From NCBI GenBank assembly GCA_963749115.1, contig CAVVLP010000013.1, positions 1 to 64,000 of the forward strand: a stretch of 64,000 bases of DNA. The letters run 5' to 3'. The notes under the pieces were generated by a model, which worked only from the letters and a program-made list of their open reading frames with translations, was not told where the DNA came from and did no database searches. Shown in pieces: positions 1-8,889 of this stretch. The DNA comes from SZUA-36 sp963749115 (GTDB lineage Bacteria > Pseudomonadota > Gammaproteobacteria > Xanthomonadales > SZUA-36). Numbering within the stretch: the first letter of the stretch is position 1; the number at the start of each line of letters is the position of its first letter. The position numbers and the translations under genes were made by a program.

Positions 1-274
1 GCTTGCTGGTAGCAATGTAGGTTCTGATCTTTTTGATCGTTCGGGTATCAACCCCGGTCTGCAGTGCAATGTCACCCAGTGCTACGTTCTTCCCGGGCAT
101 TTCCTGCTTCAACTTGGTTTCAGCCTCTTCAATGAAAATAATCTGAATCATTTCCTGAAGTTTTTTCAGCGACATTTTTCCGATCAGCATTCGGATCAAT
201 TTTCTGAAGACGTTTTCGGTGACACGCGTCAGTATAGCGACATCACGTGTTGCAGGGTTACCGGGCGTAGCCAT
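1..274 (-). CDS. DUF6502-like helix-turn-helix protein, 3' end cut by window edge
   Basis: The reading frame starts at the ATG at 274 on the minus strand and runs off the left edge, giving about 91 residues. The segment begins MATPGNPATRD, then has an amphipathic stretch (FRKLIRMLIGKMSLKKLQEM) followed by IIFIEEAE, and ends in a helix-turn-helix-like segment (IALQTGVDTRTIKKIR). That pattern, a conserved helical region followed by a GVxxRxIKxxR helix, resembles the DUF6502 family of unknown function; this is recognition by eye. It is probably a DNA-binding protein. The region upstream (275-510) holds a perfect palindrome and TATAAT-like boxes pointing into this gene, which suggests that it is separately transcribed and possibly self-regulated. 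Confidence 0.6.
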   Translation of the reverse strand, partial: MATPGNPATRDVAILTRVTENVFRKLIRMLIGKMSLKKLQEMIQIIFIEEAETKLKQEMPGKNVALGDIALQTGVDTRTIKKIRTYIATSK

Positions 275-388
275 ATAACTCTCCAATCCTATGAGCGGGT
301 AGAGTCGTTCCCTTTAACCGCTCAATCAGGTTTTCTGGTTTACTCGCTATGCAGGGCTTTTTCAAAATACTTGCCGTATATGTCATAT

Positions 389-406
389 ATTGACAATATT
401 GTCAAT
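389..406. promoter_or_regulatory. 18-bp perfect palindrome in the promoter of the DUF6502-like gene
   Basis: ATTGACAATATTGTCAAT is a perfect inverted repeat. On the minus strand TTGACA (405-400) could serve as a -35 box with a weak CATATA-like -10 near 382-377, so the palindrome would overlap RNA polymerase contacts. The sequence GTCAATTATAG occurs at 401-411 and again at 439-449, putting TATAAT on the minus strand twice. An operator for a dimeric regulator is the simplest reading; the regulator is not identified. It is not a standard FNR/CRP site (TTGAT-N4-ATCAA), since the half-sites are spaced differently. Confidence 0.5.
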
Positions 407-510
407 TATAGCCGGATATGTCCAATTTTGCCATTTACGTCAATTATAGGCGGGCTATAAATTTCCGGACTGATTGGAAACAAGCTTTCAATCACATATA
501 AAATTGATTA

Positions 511-1393
511 TTAAGATGTTTCCGACTGCTCAGGGATGGATTTAAAACTCACCGGCCGGAAGAATCTTTTAATGACCTGTGTAAAAAACCACAGAAATGC
601 GACCGGCAACAGTGCCGTTTGAAGAATAAATACCACACTCAACTGTATTAAGTGCTCTATGACCTCCGCTGCCTGGTCCTGCATACGCTTCAGTCTTCCG
701 GACAGGTCAATTGAGTCAACCGTACTGCTCCAGGCGCGGGTCAGGGAGTCCAGCATGCTGTCATCATTATCCTCGGCGTTCTTCGTACTCGCTTCTGCCT
801 TGATCTGCTCCAACTCCCTACCGGCCTCGGTAATGATTTCGGTGCTCTGCTGGTAGCGTTGCTCAAGAAACTGCTGATAAAGCATATCGTTGGCGATCAG
901 CATCACCGGAACGGCAAAGCGTATAAACAACAGCAGTGGAAAAACCCGTCTGAACAGTATCCGGTTCAATCTGGACCCCTGCCCCGGATACCACAGCCGT
1001 ATCAGCAACCACGCGGCCAAGTGCCGTGACCAGGGCTTGTATGACCCACCACGCACTGATATCCAGCAATACGTTCTGCACACCCAGTGAAATGGTCGCA
1101 CCCATCATGATCCATGAAAAACGCTCTACCAGGTCATTAACCGGATCCAGTATCTCACCCGGCGTCAAGGTGACGCCCACCCCGGCAGGCTGCAAGGCAA
1201 TTTCGGTGCCCTGCACCACGGAAATGACGCCATTGATCGTTCTTGCCAGGGCAAAGGTGACAAATGCCCGTTGAAAAAGCTGCTCATAATCCGCGGCAGC
1301 GCGTTGATCCATAAACGGCGTCACCGAAAGCACTGCTGCCAGAAGCAGCACCAGGCTGAGCAGCCATTGATTGATGGTTCTTGTCTTTTTCAT
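511..1393 (-). CDS. Uncharacterised membrane protein, one frameshift
   Basis: Not recognised. The protein begins MKKTRTINQWLLSLVLLLAA, a signal anchor, continues with an extracytoplasmic segment, and has a second hydrophobic region near residues 95-125 (MMGATISLGVQNVLLDISAWW). The frame then shifts near 1000-1030, and the rest (from about LIRLWYPGQGSRLNRIL) continues in another frame to a stop at 511, with two more hydrophobic segments around FPLLLFIRFAVPVMLI and VVFILQTALLPVAFLWFF separated by a charged, coiled-coil-like stretch (QQFLEQRYQQSTEIITEAG). Bridging the shift gives about 293 residues with four membrane segments. It lies just downstream of the DMT exporter on the same strand. The single shift probably reflects a sequence error. 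Confidence 0.55.
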
Positions 1394-1436
1394 CCCGCTT
1401 CCCTCATTTCCCTGTATTACCCCTGCCGGTACCCGT

Positions 1437-2319
1437 TCAAACCGACATCATGATAATCACGCCACCAAGCGTCAGGCCAAGACCGGCCAGTTTGCGCCTG
1501 TTAATCTTTTCACCGAGCATCAGCCAGGCCAGGAAAACGATAAACGCAACATTGGTCTCATTGAGAACCGAGGCCACGGACGCATCAATCAACTTGTACC
1601 CAACCAGCCACAGTATCAGTGCAAAATATGCACCCAGGAATGATGCGAACATCACCGTACCCCAGGGCTGTGGCTGACTGAAATTCCGCTTCACATTCTG
1701 CCACTGCGAGCTCACAAGCATATACACCAACATACCGCAAACACCACCGACAATACGCAACTCAACGGTCCATAAAAATGATCGTGTCTCCAGTATGTCC
1801 TTTACCATGACAACACCTGCAGCCATCATAAATACGGCACCCACACCGTATAGGACACCCTTTTTGACATCGGCCGTATCCACGGCAGACCGATGCGAGC
1901 GCCAGGTGACCAGCAACACGCCGGACATCACCGAGGATAAACCCAAGCCACTGCCATGAAACCAGGCGCTCACCCAGGAAAACGGCCGATAGAAAAATGA
2001 CAAACGGACTGAACAGGCTCGAAACAATACCCGTTCTGCTGGCACCCATCATATTGAGCGCTTTCAAATACCAGGTATCCGCCACTGCGATACCAAGCAA
2101 ACCGGAAAGGAATACCAGCAACAACTCGATCGACGTGTAGTCGGGTAACTCAAGACCTTCAACCAGCAGTATCGTCGGAACCATCAGAACCAGACCAAAG
2201 AGATTTTTAAACAGGTTCAGCTCAAATGCCGGTAGTGTCTCCCCGGAACGGCGAAACAGAATAACAGCAAGCGCCCAGACCAGCGCACTGGATAATGCAA
2301 AGAATTCACCCCAGCCCAT
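1437..2319 (-). CDS. EamA/DMT-family drug/metabolite transporter, one frameshift
   Basis: Inner-membrane exporter or uptake carrier with the ten-helix DMT topology: two repeats of an EamA domain. The first half begins MGWGEFFALSSALVWALAVI and contains the usual small-residue-rich helices. The second half starts near VLYGVGAVFMMAAGVVMVK and ends with NVAFIVFLAWLMLGEKINRRKL, the end-of-repeat signature with a Glu before the last helix. The frame breaks near 1935 (after WQWLGFIL in one frame, resuming SVMSGVLLVTW in the other), so that bridging one base gives about 294 residues, the normal family length. The substrate cannot be told from sequence. It lies immediately downstream of the cyclophilin gene on the same strand. 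Confidence 0.8.
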
Positions 2320-2375
2320 TAAGAATACGCCCTCGAAATTAAAACCGGAAACCCGTTAATTTCCGGCGCAGAAGC

Positions 2376-2985
2376 TCATTCCTGCACACTGGCCTGATCA
2401 ACAGCACCGGCACCATGGGTACATCCTCCGCATCGAGGGCTTCGCTATAACCCGTTTCCACTTCGGCGATCGCCTCGAGCACTTCCATTCCGGAAACAAC
2501 CATACCAAACACCGTGTAACCCCAGTTGCGTGAACCCGGGTCCAGGCTGGTATTGTTATTCATATTGAAATAGAACTGCCGTGTAGCGGAATGCGGGTCA
2601 TCATAGCGGGCCATCGCGATGCTTCCCGTAATGTTCTTCAAACCATTGCCGGATTCATTGAGTACGTTTTCGTGCAGGGTTTTCTCTTCAATGTCCTTGG
2701 TATAACCACCCCCCTGCACCACAAAACCCGGCATCACACGATGGAAAATGGTGCCATCGTACTCACCCTCCAGCACGTAACGTAAAAAGTTATTGGATGT
2801 GATGGGTGCACGCATGCGATTCAACTCGACCTCGATAACACCCATACTGGTTTCGAGCTTCGACGATGGGAAACATGTTGTCCGGAATCATATCCGGTGG
2901 AAAACAATCCTTGTCAGCAGACCAGGCAGTCAGCGGAATTGATATCAACATCAGAATTATCGACAAGACAATACTTTTTATTCAT
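2376..2985 (-). CDS. Periplasmic cyclophilin-type peptidyl-prolyl isomerase, several small frameshifts
   Basis: Catalyses cis-trans isomerisation of prolyl bonds, probably in the periplasm. The cyclophilin core is plain: GVIEVELNRMRAP, then FHRVMPGFVVQGG with the catalytic Arg, and the RQFYFNMNNN and VFGMVVSGMEV blocks. Three single-base corrections restore a normal gene. One surplus A in the A run just after the ATG at 2985 gives a signal peptide reading MNKSIVLSIILMLISIP. A surplus G near 2852 joins VELETSMGVIEVEL. A missing G near 2391 gives the usual LLIRASVQE end with a stop at 2376. The resulting protein is about 202 residues. Without correction the frame runs on to 2339 with an atypical tail. 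Divergent from the peroxiredoxin-like gene. Confidence 0.85.
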
Positions 2986-3132
2986 GGCTACACTCCGTTG
3001 GTAGGTAGACTGCCTGGCCAGGGGTTTCCGGAATCACCGGCAGGCAAGGACACTGGCGGGTGTTTCACACGCTTCTACCCGAAGCCCTGTAACAATTCCT
3101 GTATTTTCACATGTCACCCGGGAGTTCACCAC

Positions 3133-3996
3133 ATTGAACTTGCTCAAATCACTATTCATCAGCACATTTGTTACCTGGCTGACCCTGGTGAGCCTTTATG
3201 CTTTCATCCAGATAGCCAGGGGCGCTGAGCCGTTGCTCTCCTGGGCTGGGGCTGGCACTTGACTGCGTTTGCACCACTGGCCTTTTTCCTCAAGGCTTTC
3301 CTATTTAGAGTCTCCACGAACACCCCGGCACCCGGTTGAGTACAGCGCTCTTAGCGGTCTGGGCCTCGCCATGACCATGGCAATGTCTTTCCGTTATGGA
3401 CAGGCAGCAGGTGCTATTCACGTATGGGCGGGTATCACACTTGGCTGGCTGGTTTATTTGCGCTGGTATTCCGTCTTTCAGTGCGTCGCAACTCGCAGGC
3501 ATTAAACGTGGGCTAGCAACTACCGGATTTGACACTGGAGTCACTTGGACGGCCACGTAGTTTCCTCAGAAAGTTTTATGTCAGGCCACATCTGCTGCTC
3601 TTTTATCGGGGCAACTGGTGCCCTTTTTGCACTGCCCAGATTGAAGAACTGGCCGCTTCTTACCAACAGCTTGGAGAAAATGGGCCTCACTGTCGTATTG
3701 ATCAGCCCGCAACCCATCGAGAAGAACCAGCGACTGGCAGCCCGGTTTCAGATTCCAATGATTTTTCTGAGAGACCCAGATGGTATGCAGCGAAACAACT
3801 GGGAATCCAGCATGAGTGGGGCACACCCATGGGCCTGCAGCTACTCGGATATGAATCTGACTCGGTTCTACCCACCCTGTTAATAACCGACGCACAAGGG
3901 CTCATCATTTTTTCAGACCAGACGGATAATTACCGGGTGCGACCCGAATTGAAGGACATTGCGGCGTTATTGACTGAAAGAGGCGTGGATATCTGA
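3133..3996 (+). pseudogene. Membrane-anchored peroxiredoxin-like (AhpC/TSA) gene, broken by many frameshifts
   Basis: Pieces in all three forward frames join into one protein. First comes a hydrophobic N-terminal region (NLLKSLFISTFVTWLTLVSL, then HLTAFAPLAFFLKAFLF and GLGLAMTMAMSFRYGQ) with about three membrane segments. A redoxin domain follows, containing LLLFYRGNWCPFCTAQIEEL, a thioredoxin-fold CPFC site, then LTVVLISPQPIEKNQRLAAR and LPTLLITDAQGLIIFSDQTD. At least five frame changes are needed between 3260 and 3800. The start would be an ATG if one T near 3134 is surplus. This is far more damage than in neighbouring genes, so a decaying gene is possible, but the intact wording of each piece argues that much of it is local sequence error. 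Predicted role: thiol-dependent peroxide or disulfide reduction at the membrane. Confidence 0.6.
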
Positions 3997-4392
3997 AATC
4001 CTTTTACATGAAGGCGTAAACCTCTTGGTCACTTTTATGCGTTTGGGAAATCAATGCTGTTCCGCACCTTACCTTAAGACTGGCACACATGTCTCAATTA
4101 ATCAGTAGGGAAGCCGAGGGGGTGTGCGAAAACACTGAGTAATGGTTTCTGACAGATGGACATCGTTTGATACTGAGCTGGGGTGGGTATTAACTTATCA
4201 GGACCTTGAGCGACAAGGATGTCGCGCCAGAGCGTACATGGATGTATTCACAGCGAGTCCTGGTAAGATAATATCCATCACAGCGTCCCCAATCCCGAAA
4301 GAACACGTAAACAGCAATTGTTCTAAAATGTACCCTGACGACAGAATTTGACAGACACCAACAGGAGAACTGACAAACTCTCGCAGAGAAAC
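3997..4392. other. Gene-free stretch between convergent genes
   Basis: About 400 bases between the 3' ends of the peroxiredoxin-like gene and the Arc-type gene. Small open frames exist on both strands but show no recognisable protein features or ribosome binding sites. I see no tRNA, clear terminator hairpin with a T run, or repeat here. Confidence 0.5.
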
Positions 4393-4580
4393 TTACTCTT
4401 CCCCGGACGAATTTTTGTCCTTCTGAATGCCATCGGCATACGCCCCGCCTTTCGCAGGGCGTCACGCAGAAGATATTCAATTTGACCATTCACGCTCCGC
4501 AGCTCGTCATCTGACCAGCGACGCAGCGCCTGCCAGATTTCCTCGTTGATACGAAGCGGAAATGCCTTTTTCTGAGTCAT
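4393..4580 (-). CDS. Arc-family ribbon-helix-helix DNA-binding protein, one frameshift near its end
   Basis: A small ribbon-helix-helix protein: MTQKKAFPLRINEEIWQALR gives the beta strand and first helix, and SVNGQIEYLLRDALRKAGRM the second helix. The strand residues KKAFPLRI match Arc-type repressors that bind DNA as dimers. In the raw sequence the frame runs on to 4323 with an implausible Arg/Ser-rich tail. Adding one G at CCGATGG (about 4433) yields ...RMPDGIQKDKNSSGEE and a stop at 4393, giving about 62 residues. It follows the SPFH gene, an arrangement I recall from other gammaproteobacteria, which suggests that the pair acts together. The start of this gene lies inside a local duplication (see 4564-4745). 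Confidence 0.75.
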
Positions 4581-4745
4581 CAGAGTCGGTCTTTAGTTGT
4601 ACAGGGAACCCGTGTTCAGTACCGGCTGTGCGTTCTCCTGGGCACACAACCGGAAAAGCCTTTTTCTTAGCCATCAGCGTCGTTGCCTAGTTGTACAAGG
4701 AGCCCGTATTCAACACCGGTTGGGCATTCTCCTGTGCACATAAGA
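4564..4745. repeat. Diverged tandem duplication of about 94 bp at the SPFH/Arc junction
   Basis: Copy A (4564-4657) and copy B (4658-about 4745) align with an offset of 94 bases. Both carry, in minus-strand order, the last codons of the SPFH gene (PVLNTGSLYN and stop), a short spacer, and the ATG plus first codons of the Arc gene (MTQKKAFP in A, MAKKKAFP in B). Copy B supplies the real SPFH stop at 4687, while copy A supplies the Arc start at 4580. The copies differ at many positions, so the event is not recent. An ATG at 4674 in copy B opens a frame that passes through copy A out of phase with the Arc protein. Confidence 0.85.
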
Positions 4746-5556
4746 CAACCAGCAAATTACTGACCATGGCTGTTTTACGTTCATCATCAAGTTCAATCAC
4801 TTCCTGTTCCTTAAGTTCATCAAGTGCCATCTTAACCATACCGACCGCACCATCGACTATCGTCCGCCGGGCAGCAACAATGGCCTGCGCCTGTTGCCTT
4901 TTGAGCATGGCACTGGCGATTTCCTGTGCGTAGGCAAGATGGGAGATACGTGCTTCAATCACTTCAACACCGGCCTTCTCAAGACGATCCTGGACTTCCA
5001 TTTTGAGCTGTTCAGCAACCGCTTGCGGGGCGCTTCGCAATGCAATCTGATCATCGCTGTGCGATTCATAGGGGTAACTGGTGGCCAGGTTTCTCAGTGC
5101 GGCCTCGGTTTGGATTTCGACAAAGCTGATGTAGTCGTCAACCTCGAAACTCGCTTCCGCGGAATCAACAACCTTCCAGACAACGACCGCTGCGATTTCA
5201 ATCGGGTTTCCTGAGCTGTCATTGACCTTGAGCGGATCACAATCAAAGTTGCGCACCCTCAATGACACTGCCTTCTTGGCATAAAACGGATTGGCCCAGC
5301 GCAAACCGGTGTCACGGGCACTGCCCACGTATGTACCAAACAGGGTCAATACCCTGGCCTGGTTGGGATGCACCATGAAAAAGCCCGCGCAACAAACGAG
5401 CAGAACTATTGCGACCAGGACAGAAAAAACAATGAGTGGAATCGTCTGTGACTGGATAGCCCTGACAAACATCCAACCATTGCCCAGAAACAATACCGGC
5501 AAGACAAACAGTGCCAGGTAGCCCGATGCATATTTCCTTTGAATTTCTTTAATCAT
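4687..5556 (-). CDS. SPFH/band-7 (prohibitin-like) membrane protein
   Basis: About 289 residues. Two N-terminal membrane segments (YLALFVLPVLFLGNGWMFV and LIVFSVLVAIVLLVCCAGFF) are followed by the band-7 domain starting at VHPNQARVLTLFGTYVGSA, with the typical DGNPIEI-like strand (SGNPIEIAAVVVWKVVD) and a C-terminal helical region rich in Ala and Glu that usually mediates oligomer assembly. Such proteins form ring-like scaffolds in membrane microdomains; the client is unknown. The start at 5556 is chosen because AAGGAG sits about 7 bases upstream (5569-5564); a frame start 21 bases further out lacks such a site. Downstream lies the Arc-type gene. The upstream spacer carries the repeated unit ATATCATTTTA. 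Confidence 0.85.
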   Translation of the reverse strand: MIKEIQRKYASGYLALFVLPVLFLGNGWMFVRAIQSQTIPLIVFSVLVAIVLLVCCAGFFMVHPNQARVLTLFGTYVGSARDTGLRWANPFYAKKAVSLRVRNFDCDPLKVNDSSGNPIEIAAVVVWKVVDSAEASFEVDDYISFVEIQTEAALRNLATSYPYESHSDDQIALRSAPQAVAEQLKMEVQDRLEKAGVEVIEARISHLAYAQEIASAMLKRQQAQAIVAARRTIVDGAVGMVKMALDELKEQEVIELDDERKTAMVSNLLVVLCAQENAQPVLNTGSLYN

Positions 5557-5712
5557 TTTTCCACTCCTTGATATCATTTTAATATCATTTTAATACATAT
5601 TAAGAAAAACTCAATAGACCAAAAGTCATGACTTTCAGTTAATAACGAGTTGACCGGATGCTTGCACAAAAGGATATAATCCGCGCTTGGCTAAAAATAA
5701 CTGGAGAACAAG

Positions 5713-6490
5713 ATGCGAGGCCTGATACTTTTACTGGCTGTTTTACTTCCATTATCGTCGCAGGCAGATGGTCTGCCATTCATGAAAGACCTTGCTGGCG
5801 ACAGGGATCTACCCCGCCCATGGGGTGTCGGTTTCGACTTCTACACCATGGATCAGGATTACGATATCAAGAGCCTGACATTCGACCTTCCCGGCGTCTC
5901 TCTCGGTGACCCGTCAAAAATCGATGTAACTAACGAGGTTGAGCATTACGATTTAAAAGCCGATGCCTGGGTACTGCCGTTTCTGAATGTCTTTGGACTG
6001 GTTGGCAGGGTAAGTATTGATACATTGGTGGATTTCAGCCAGGCAGAAATAATGCCCCCCATTCCCCTGGGGATATTGCCTGTCTCCTTTGATGGCACGG
6101 TCTGGGGTGGCGGTTTTACATTGGCTTATGGCACGGAACGGTGGTTTACGTCTGTTACCACGGCCTTCACCAGCACCAATACCAGCGGTGACCTCGATTC
6201 AAAGGTCAAGTTCAACTTCGGTTCAGCCACGTGTAGGACTGCTCAGGAATGGCTGGCGATTCTGGGTCGGCGGTATGTACCTTGATACCGATGAAAAGCA
6301 CAGCGGTATATTTGATCTTGGTCTGCCCGGTCTTGACGCTGTCCCATTTGAAGTGGAACTGGTAAGCAAGGACAGCTGGAACTATGCTGTCGGTGCCGGT
6401 TACGAGTTCAATGACAGGGTCAACCTTAGTTTTGAGGCCGGTTTCGGAAATCGCACTCACACACTGTTCAATTTCAACGTACGATTCTAA
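5713..6490 (+). CDS. Putative outer-membrane beta-barrel protein, one frameshift
   Basis: Begins with a signal peptide (MRGLILLLAVLLPLSSQADG) and continues with alternating polar/hydrophobic strands such as GFDFYTMDQDYDI and VWGGGFTLAYGTERWF, ending in LFNFNVRF, whose terminal Phe is the usual signal for assembly by the BAM machinery. The frame breaks near 6221; removing one G gives FNFVQPRVGLLRNGWRFWVG and a protein of about 258 residues. The name of the family is not recognised. It is followed after nine bases by a gene for a secreted protein, so the two are probably co-transcribed. Divergent from the SPFH gene. A transport or envelope role is inference only. Confidence 0.65.
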
Positions 6491-6499
6491 AGTCCCTTT

Positions 6500-7450
6500 A
6501 TGAGCACCAGGCTCTTATTGGTACTTCTTTTAATACTCACCGTCCCGGCACTTGTCGGGGCGTACGAAACCGACCAGTTCAACAACCGCCAACAAGACAT
6601 CAAGGACTCTACGTCAATCCTGAATCACCAGGTAACCCTGGCGATAGCAGGTGTCATCATCGGTTTGGGAAAGTGAGCCCAGGGAAAGGAAAGTCGTCGA
6701 TGGAATCTATTACAAAATTGGTGGAAAACACTGGGTAGATAAGCTGGAACGATTTGCCATGGATTCCAGCGAGGTGGAAAAACTTACCAACACCCCCACA
6801 TGATTCGATTTACAGTGGACACCCCTTTTACGCCACACGGGTTGCCGGACTTTTTGGTGTCGGTCCAACACTAAAAATCAACGGTGTACTGGTCGGGACT
6901 GACAAACTGGGGCATTTCCTGTCGCAGGGGCGAAAATTTTATCGCCGATGGGTGAAACTGCAGGATGAAAGCAAGGCCGCTGAGCATTCCGCCTATACTG
7001 AACGTGCCATATTTGGCCAAATGACCACCGGTTCATACTCAAATGCTGACCTGGTCGCCAATTTCGAGGGTTATCGCTTTTACCGCAGTCTTTTTGAAGA
7101 CAATATCGTTCCGGGGAAACCGGCCATCCTCACCTGGGAAGGTGACCATTGGATAATGCAGCGGCCCTTTCGACTGGGCAGACCATGTCAATGATTATTG
7201 GGATGAGGCACTGAATATCAATCATTATGACACGCTGCTTTACACACATATGAAAACCCGTTTTCTTACCTTTTGTGACAGCTACCATGCGAATCCTGAG
7301 TTGTATGAGGTGCACGATGAGGAGGCCCTGAAATACCGATATCGCTACCTGCAGTTACGTGATACCTCGGAATTACGGCTTAGTCAGCTATGTACAAGCG
7401 GTCAGGACAATCAGGTGATAACGGCAAGTCAGGCCGGGGATTCGCAATAA
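6500..7450 (+). CDS. Uncharacterised secreted protein, several frameshifts
   Basis: Starts with a signal peptide (MSTRLLLVLLLILTVPALVG) directly behind the beta-barrel gene. The raw frame stops at 6676 (IIGLGK), and recognisable protein continues in other frames: RKVVDGIYYKIGGKHWVDKL, then SIYSGHPFYATRVAGLFG and KINGVLVGTDKLGHFLSQG, then HVNDYWDEALNINHYDTLLY to the stop at 7450. Bridging three or so shifts gives about 315 residues. The motif GTDKLGHFLSQGRKFY and the later FEGYRFYRSLFED look conserved in type, but I cannot name the family. It presumably works in the periplasm or on the outer membrane with the preceding protein. Confidence 0.55.
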
Positions 7451-7471
7451 GCGGTCAATCATGGACTGGCA

Positions 7472-8027
7472 TTAATTCAGCTTACTGCGTTTTATGGCGT
7501 AGCGGATCACACCGGTCTCTGAACCGGCGCCGGTGTACTCGAAGCCATTTTTCTCAAGCACCCGAATAGACTGGATGAGATGCGGCAGGGTTTCTGCACA
7601 GACCTCATTAACATTGTGGTGTGAAAATGCCCAACCGACCAGGCTTGCAACTGCTTCGGTGGCATAGCCCCGGCGCTGATAACAGCTTAATATCGAATAC
7701 CCGATCTCAACCGAACCCGACTCATCCGGCCGGCCCTTGAACCCGCAAATTCCAGTCAGTTCTGCAGGCTCATTCGAGGTTAGCAAGTACCAAAACGACC
7801 AACCCTGCTCAGAAGCATCACCCAACTGTGTAAGCGCGAACTGCATCGCCCTCGGACCGTACAGGTCAGGTGGCCAGGATTCCGGAATGCTCACATCCAA
7901 TGCCTCACTTAGCAACTCACGACCTGCGATATCTGTTCTCTATCAGTTCCGGTGTTGCGGCGATCAAATTCAAACGACGCGATTTTATCAATCTCAGTGA
8001 ATTCGATTGGTAAAAATTATTCATCAT
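7472..8027 (-). CDS. GNAT-family N-acetyltransferase, one frameshift near the start
   Basis: Transfers an acetyl group from acetyl-CoA to an amine; similar to RimJ/RimL-type enzymes. The core is clear: TGICGFKGRPDESGSVEIGY, then YQRRGYATEAVASLVGWAF, which holds the acetyl-CoA pyrophosphate loop (RxxGYA), and VRVLEKNGFEYTG-like end (SIRVLEKNGFEYTG). The raw frame opens only at about 7915. Removing one A near 7945 joins it to an upstream frame (LRLIKSRRLNLIAATPELIE) starting at the ATG at 8027, which overlaps the end of the Kdo kinase gene by 11 bases (ATGATGAATAA). The joined protein has about 184 residues, normal for the family. The substrate is unknown. Confidence 0.8.
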
Positions 8028-8727
8028 AGGCAACCTTAAGCCCGGTCCAGGCCGTTTGCATTGCAGACATTTTGTCTGCGGGCCAAAGTTTCACCAGTGA
8101 CCTTTTTAAGCGATTCAAATTACCCTCTCCATTAACGGGTTTTCCAGGTCTGAAACGCGCCCGGTCAAAATCAATCAGAAACACCTGGAAATCGGCATCC
8201 AGCAATATATTACGGGCATTCAAATCAGCATGCCAGACACCGGCATCATGAAACCTGCGAATACACTTACCCACGCTTGCCCAGATGCCGTCAACAACAT
8301 CGTCACCCACCAAGATATCAGCGAGCGTGTTTGCCGGTACTATACGTGCCGTCATGATCGCACCGGTTGAGATCATACCGTGGTGTTGACACAAAGCGGC
8401 GACCGGACGTGGTACCGGCAAACCTTTTGCATACAACGCTTCGAGCAGATGAAACTCGCGAAACGGTCGGGACCTTGAAACACCGGTGAAAAAATAGGCC
8501 TGACGACTGACCCTCGCCGCCCACCCGCCACGCAGGTAGTGTCGAAGCACGACGGGGCCATATGGCGCTTGAATAAACCATGCGCTGCCACGGCCAATGG
8601 CCTCCCCGGCCAATTCTTCCCGGGAGCGCCAGAAATCCGGACTGAAATAATCCAACCCCGGGGCATCCATCAGGGATGCATCGTAGGCGATGGCCCATGA
8701 TTTTTCCGTGTGTATTGCATGCTGCAT
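8017..8727 (-). CDS. kdkA: 3-deoxy-D-manno-octulosonic acid (Kdo) kinase
   Basis: Phosphorylates Kdo of the LPS inner core using ATP, on the cytoplasmic face of the inner membrane. 236 residues, the usual size. The N-terminal part has the nucleotide-lobe stretch GPVVLRHYLRGGWAARVSR, followed by FREFHLLEALYAKGLPVPRP. The catalytic loop is GVWHADLNARNILLD with the HxDLN motif, and a DFDRARF stands where the metal-binding DFD is expected. KdkA is typical of species with a single phosphorylated Kdo. It is divergent from the GT9 gene at 8890, with about 160 bases between them, and the downstream GNAT overlaps its stop codon. Confidence 0.88.
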   Translation of the reverse strand: MQHAIHTEKSWAIAYDASLMDAPGLDYFSPDFWRSREELAGEAIGRGSAWFIQAPYGPVVLRHYLRGGWAARVSRQAYFFTGVSRSRPFREFHLLEALYAKGLPVPRPVAALCQHHGMISTGAIMTARIVPANTLADILVGDDVVDGIWASVGKCIRRFHDAGVWHADLNARNILLDADFQVFLIDFDRARFRPGKPVNGEGNLNRLKRSLVKLWPADKMSAMQTAWTGLKVAYDE

Positions 8728-8889
8728 AAGCGCCTTATTCTAAAGCACAAAGCGAGAAGCTGTTACCCTCGACTTTTTACAGGTATCGTCTTGTTCTCTT
8801 CAAGTCATTTGCTTTTGTTTTGGGGACTGGTGCAATATGCCAGTTAATGTCTCGGCAGTTTTGTGTTTTCTGATTTCCTGGGGGTTTGG

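Noticed and set aside
4142..4351. Short plus-strand frame of 69 codons
   Set aside because: No ribosome binding site, no recognisable pattern, and it overlaps only spacer sequence.
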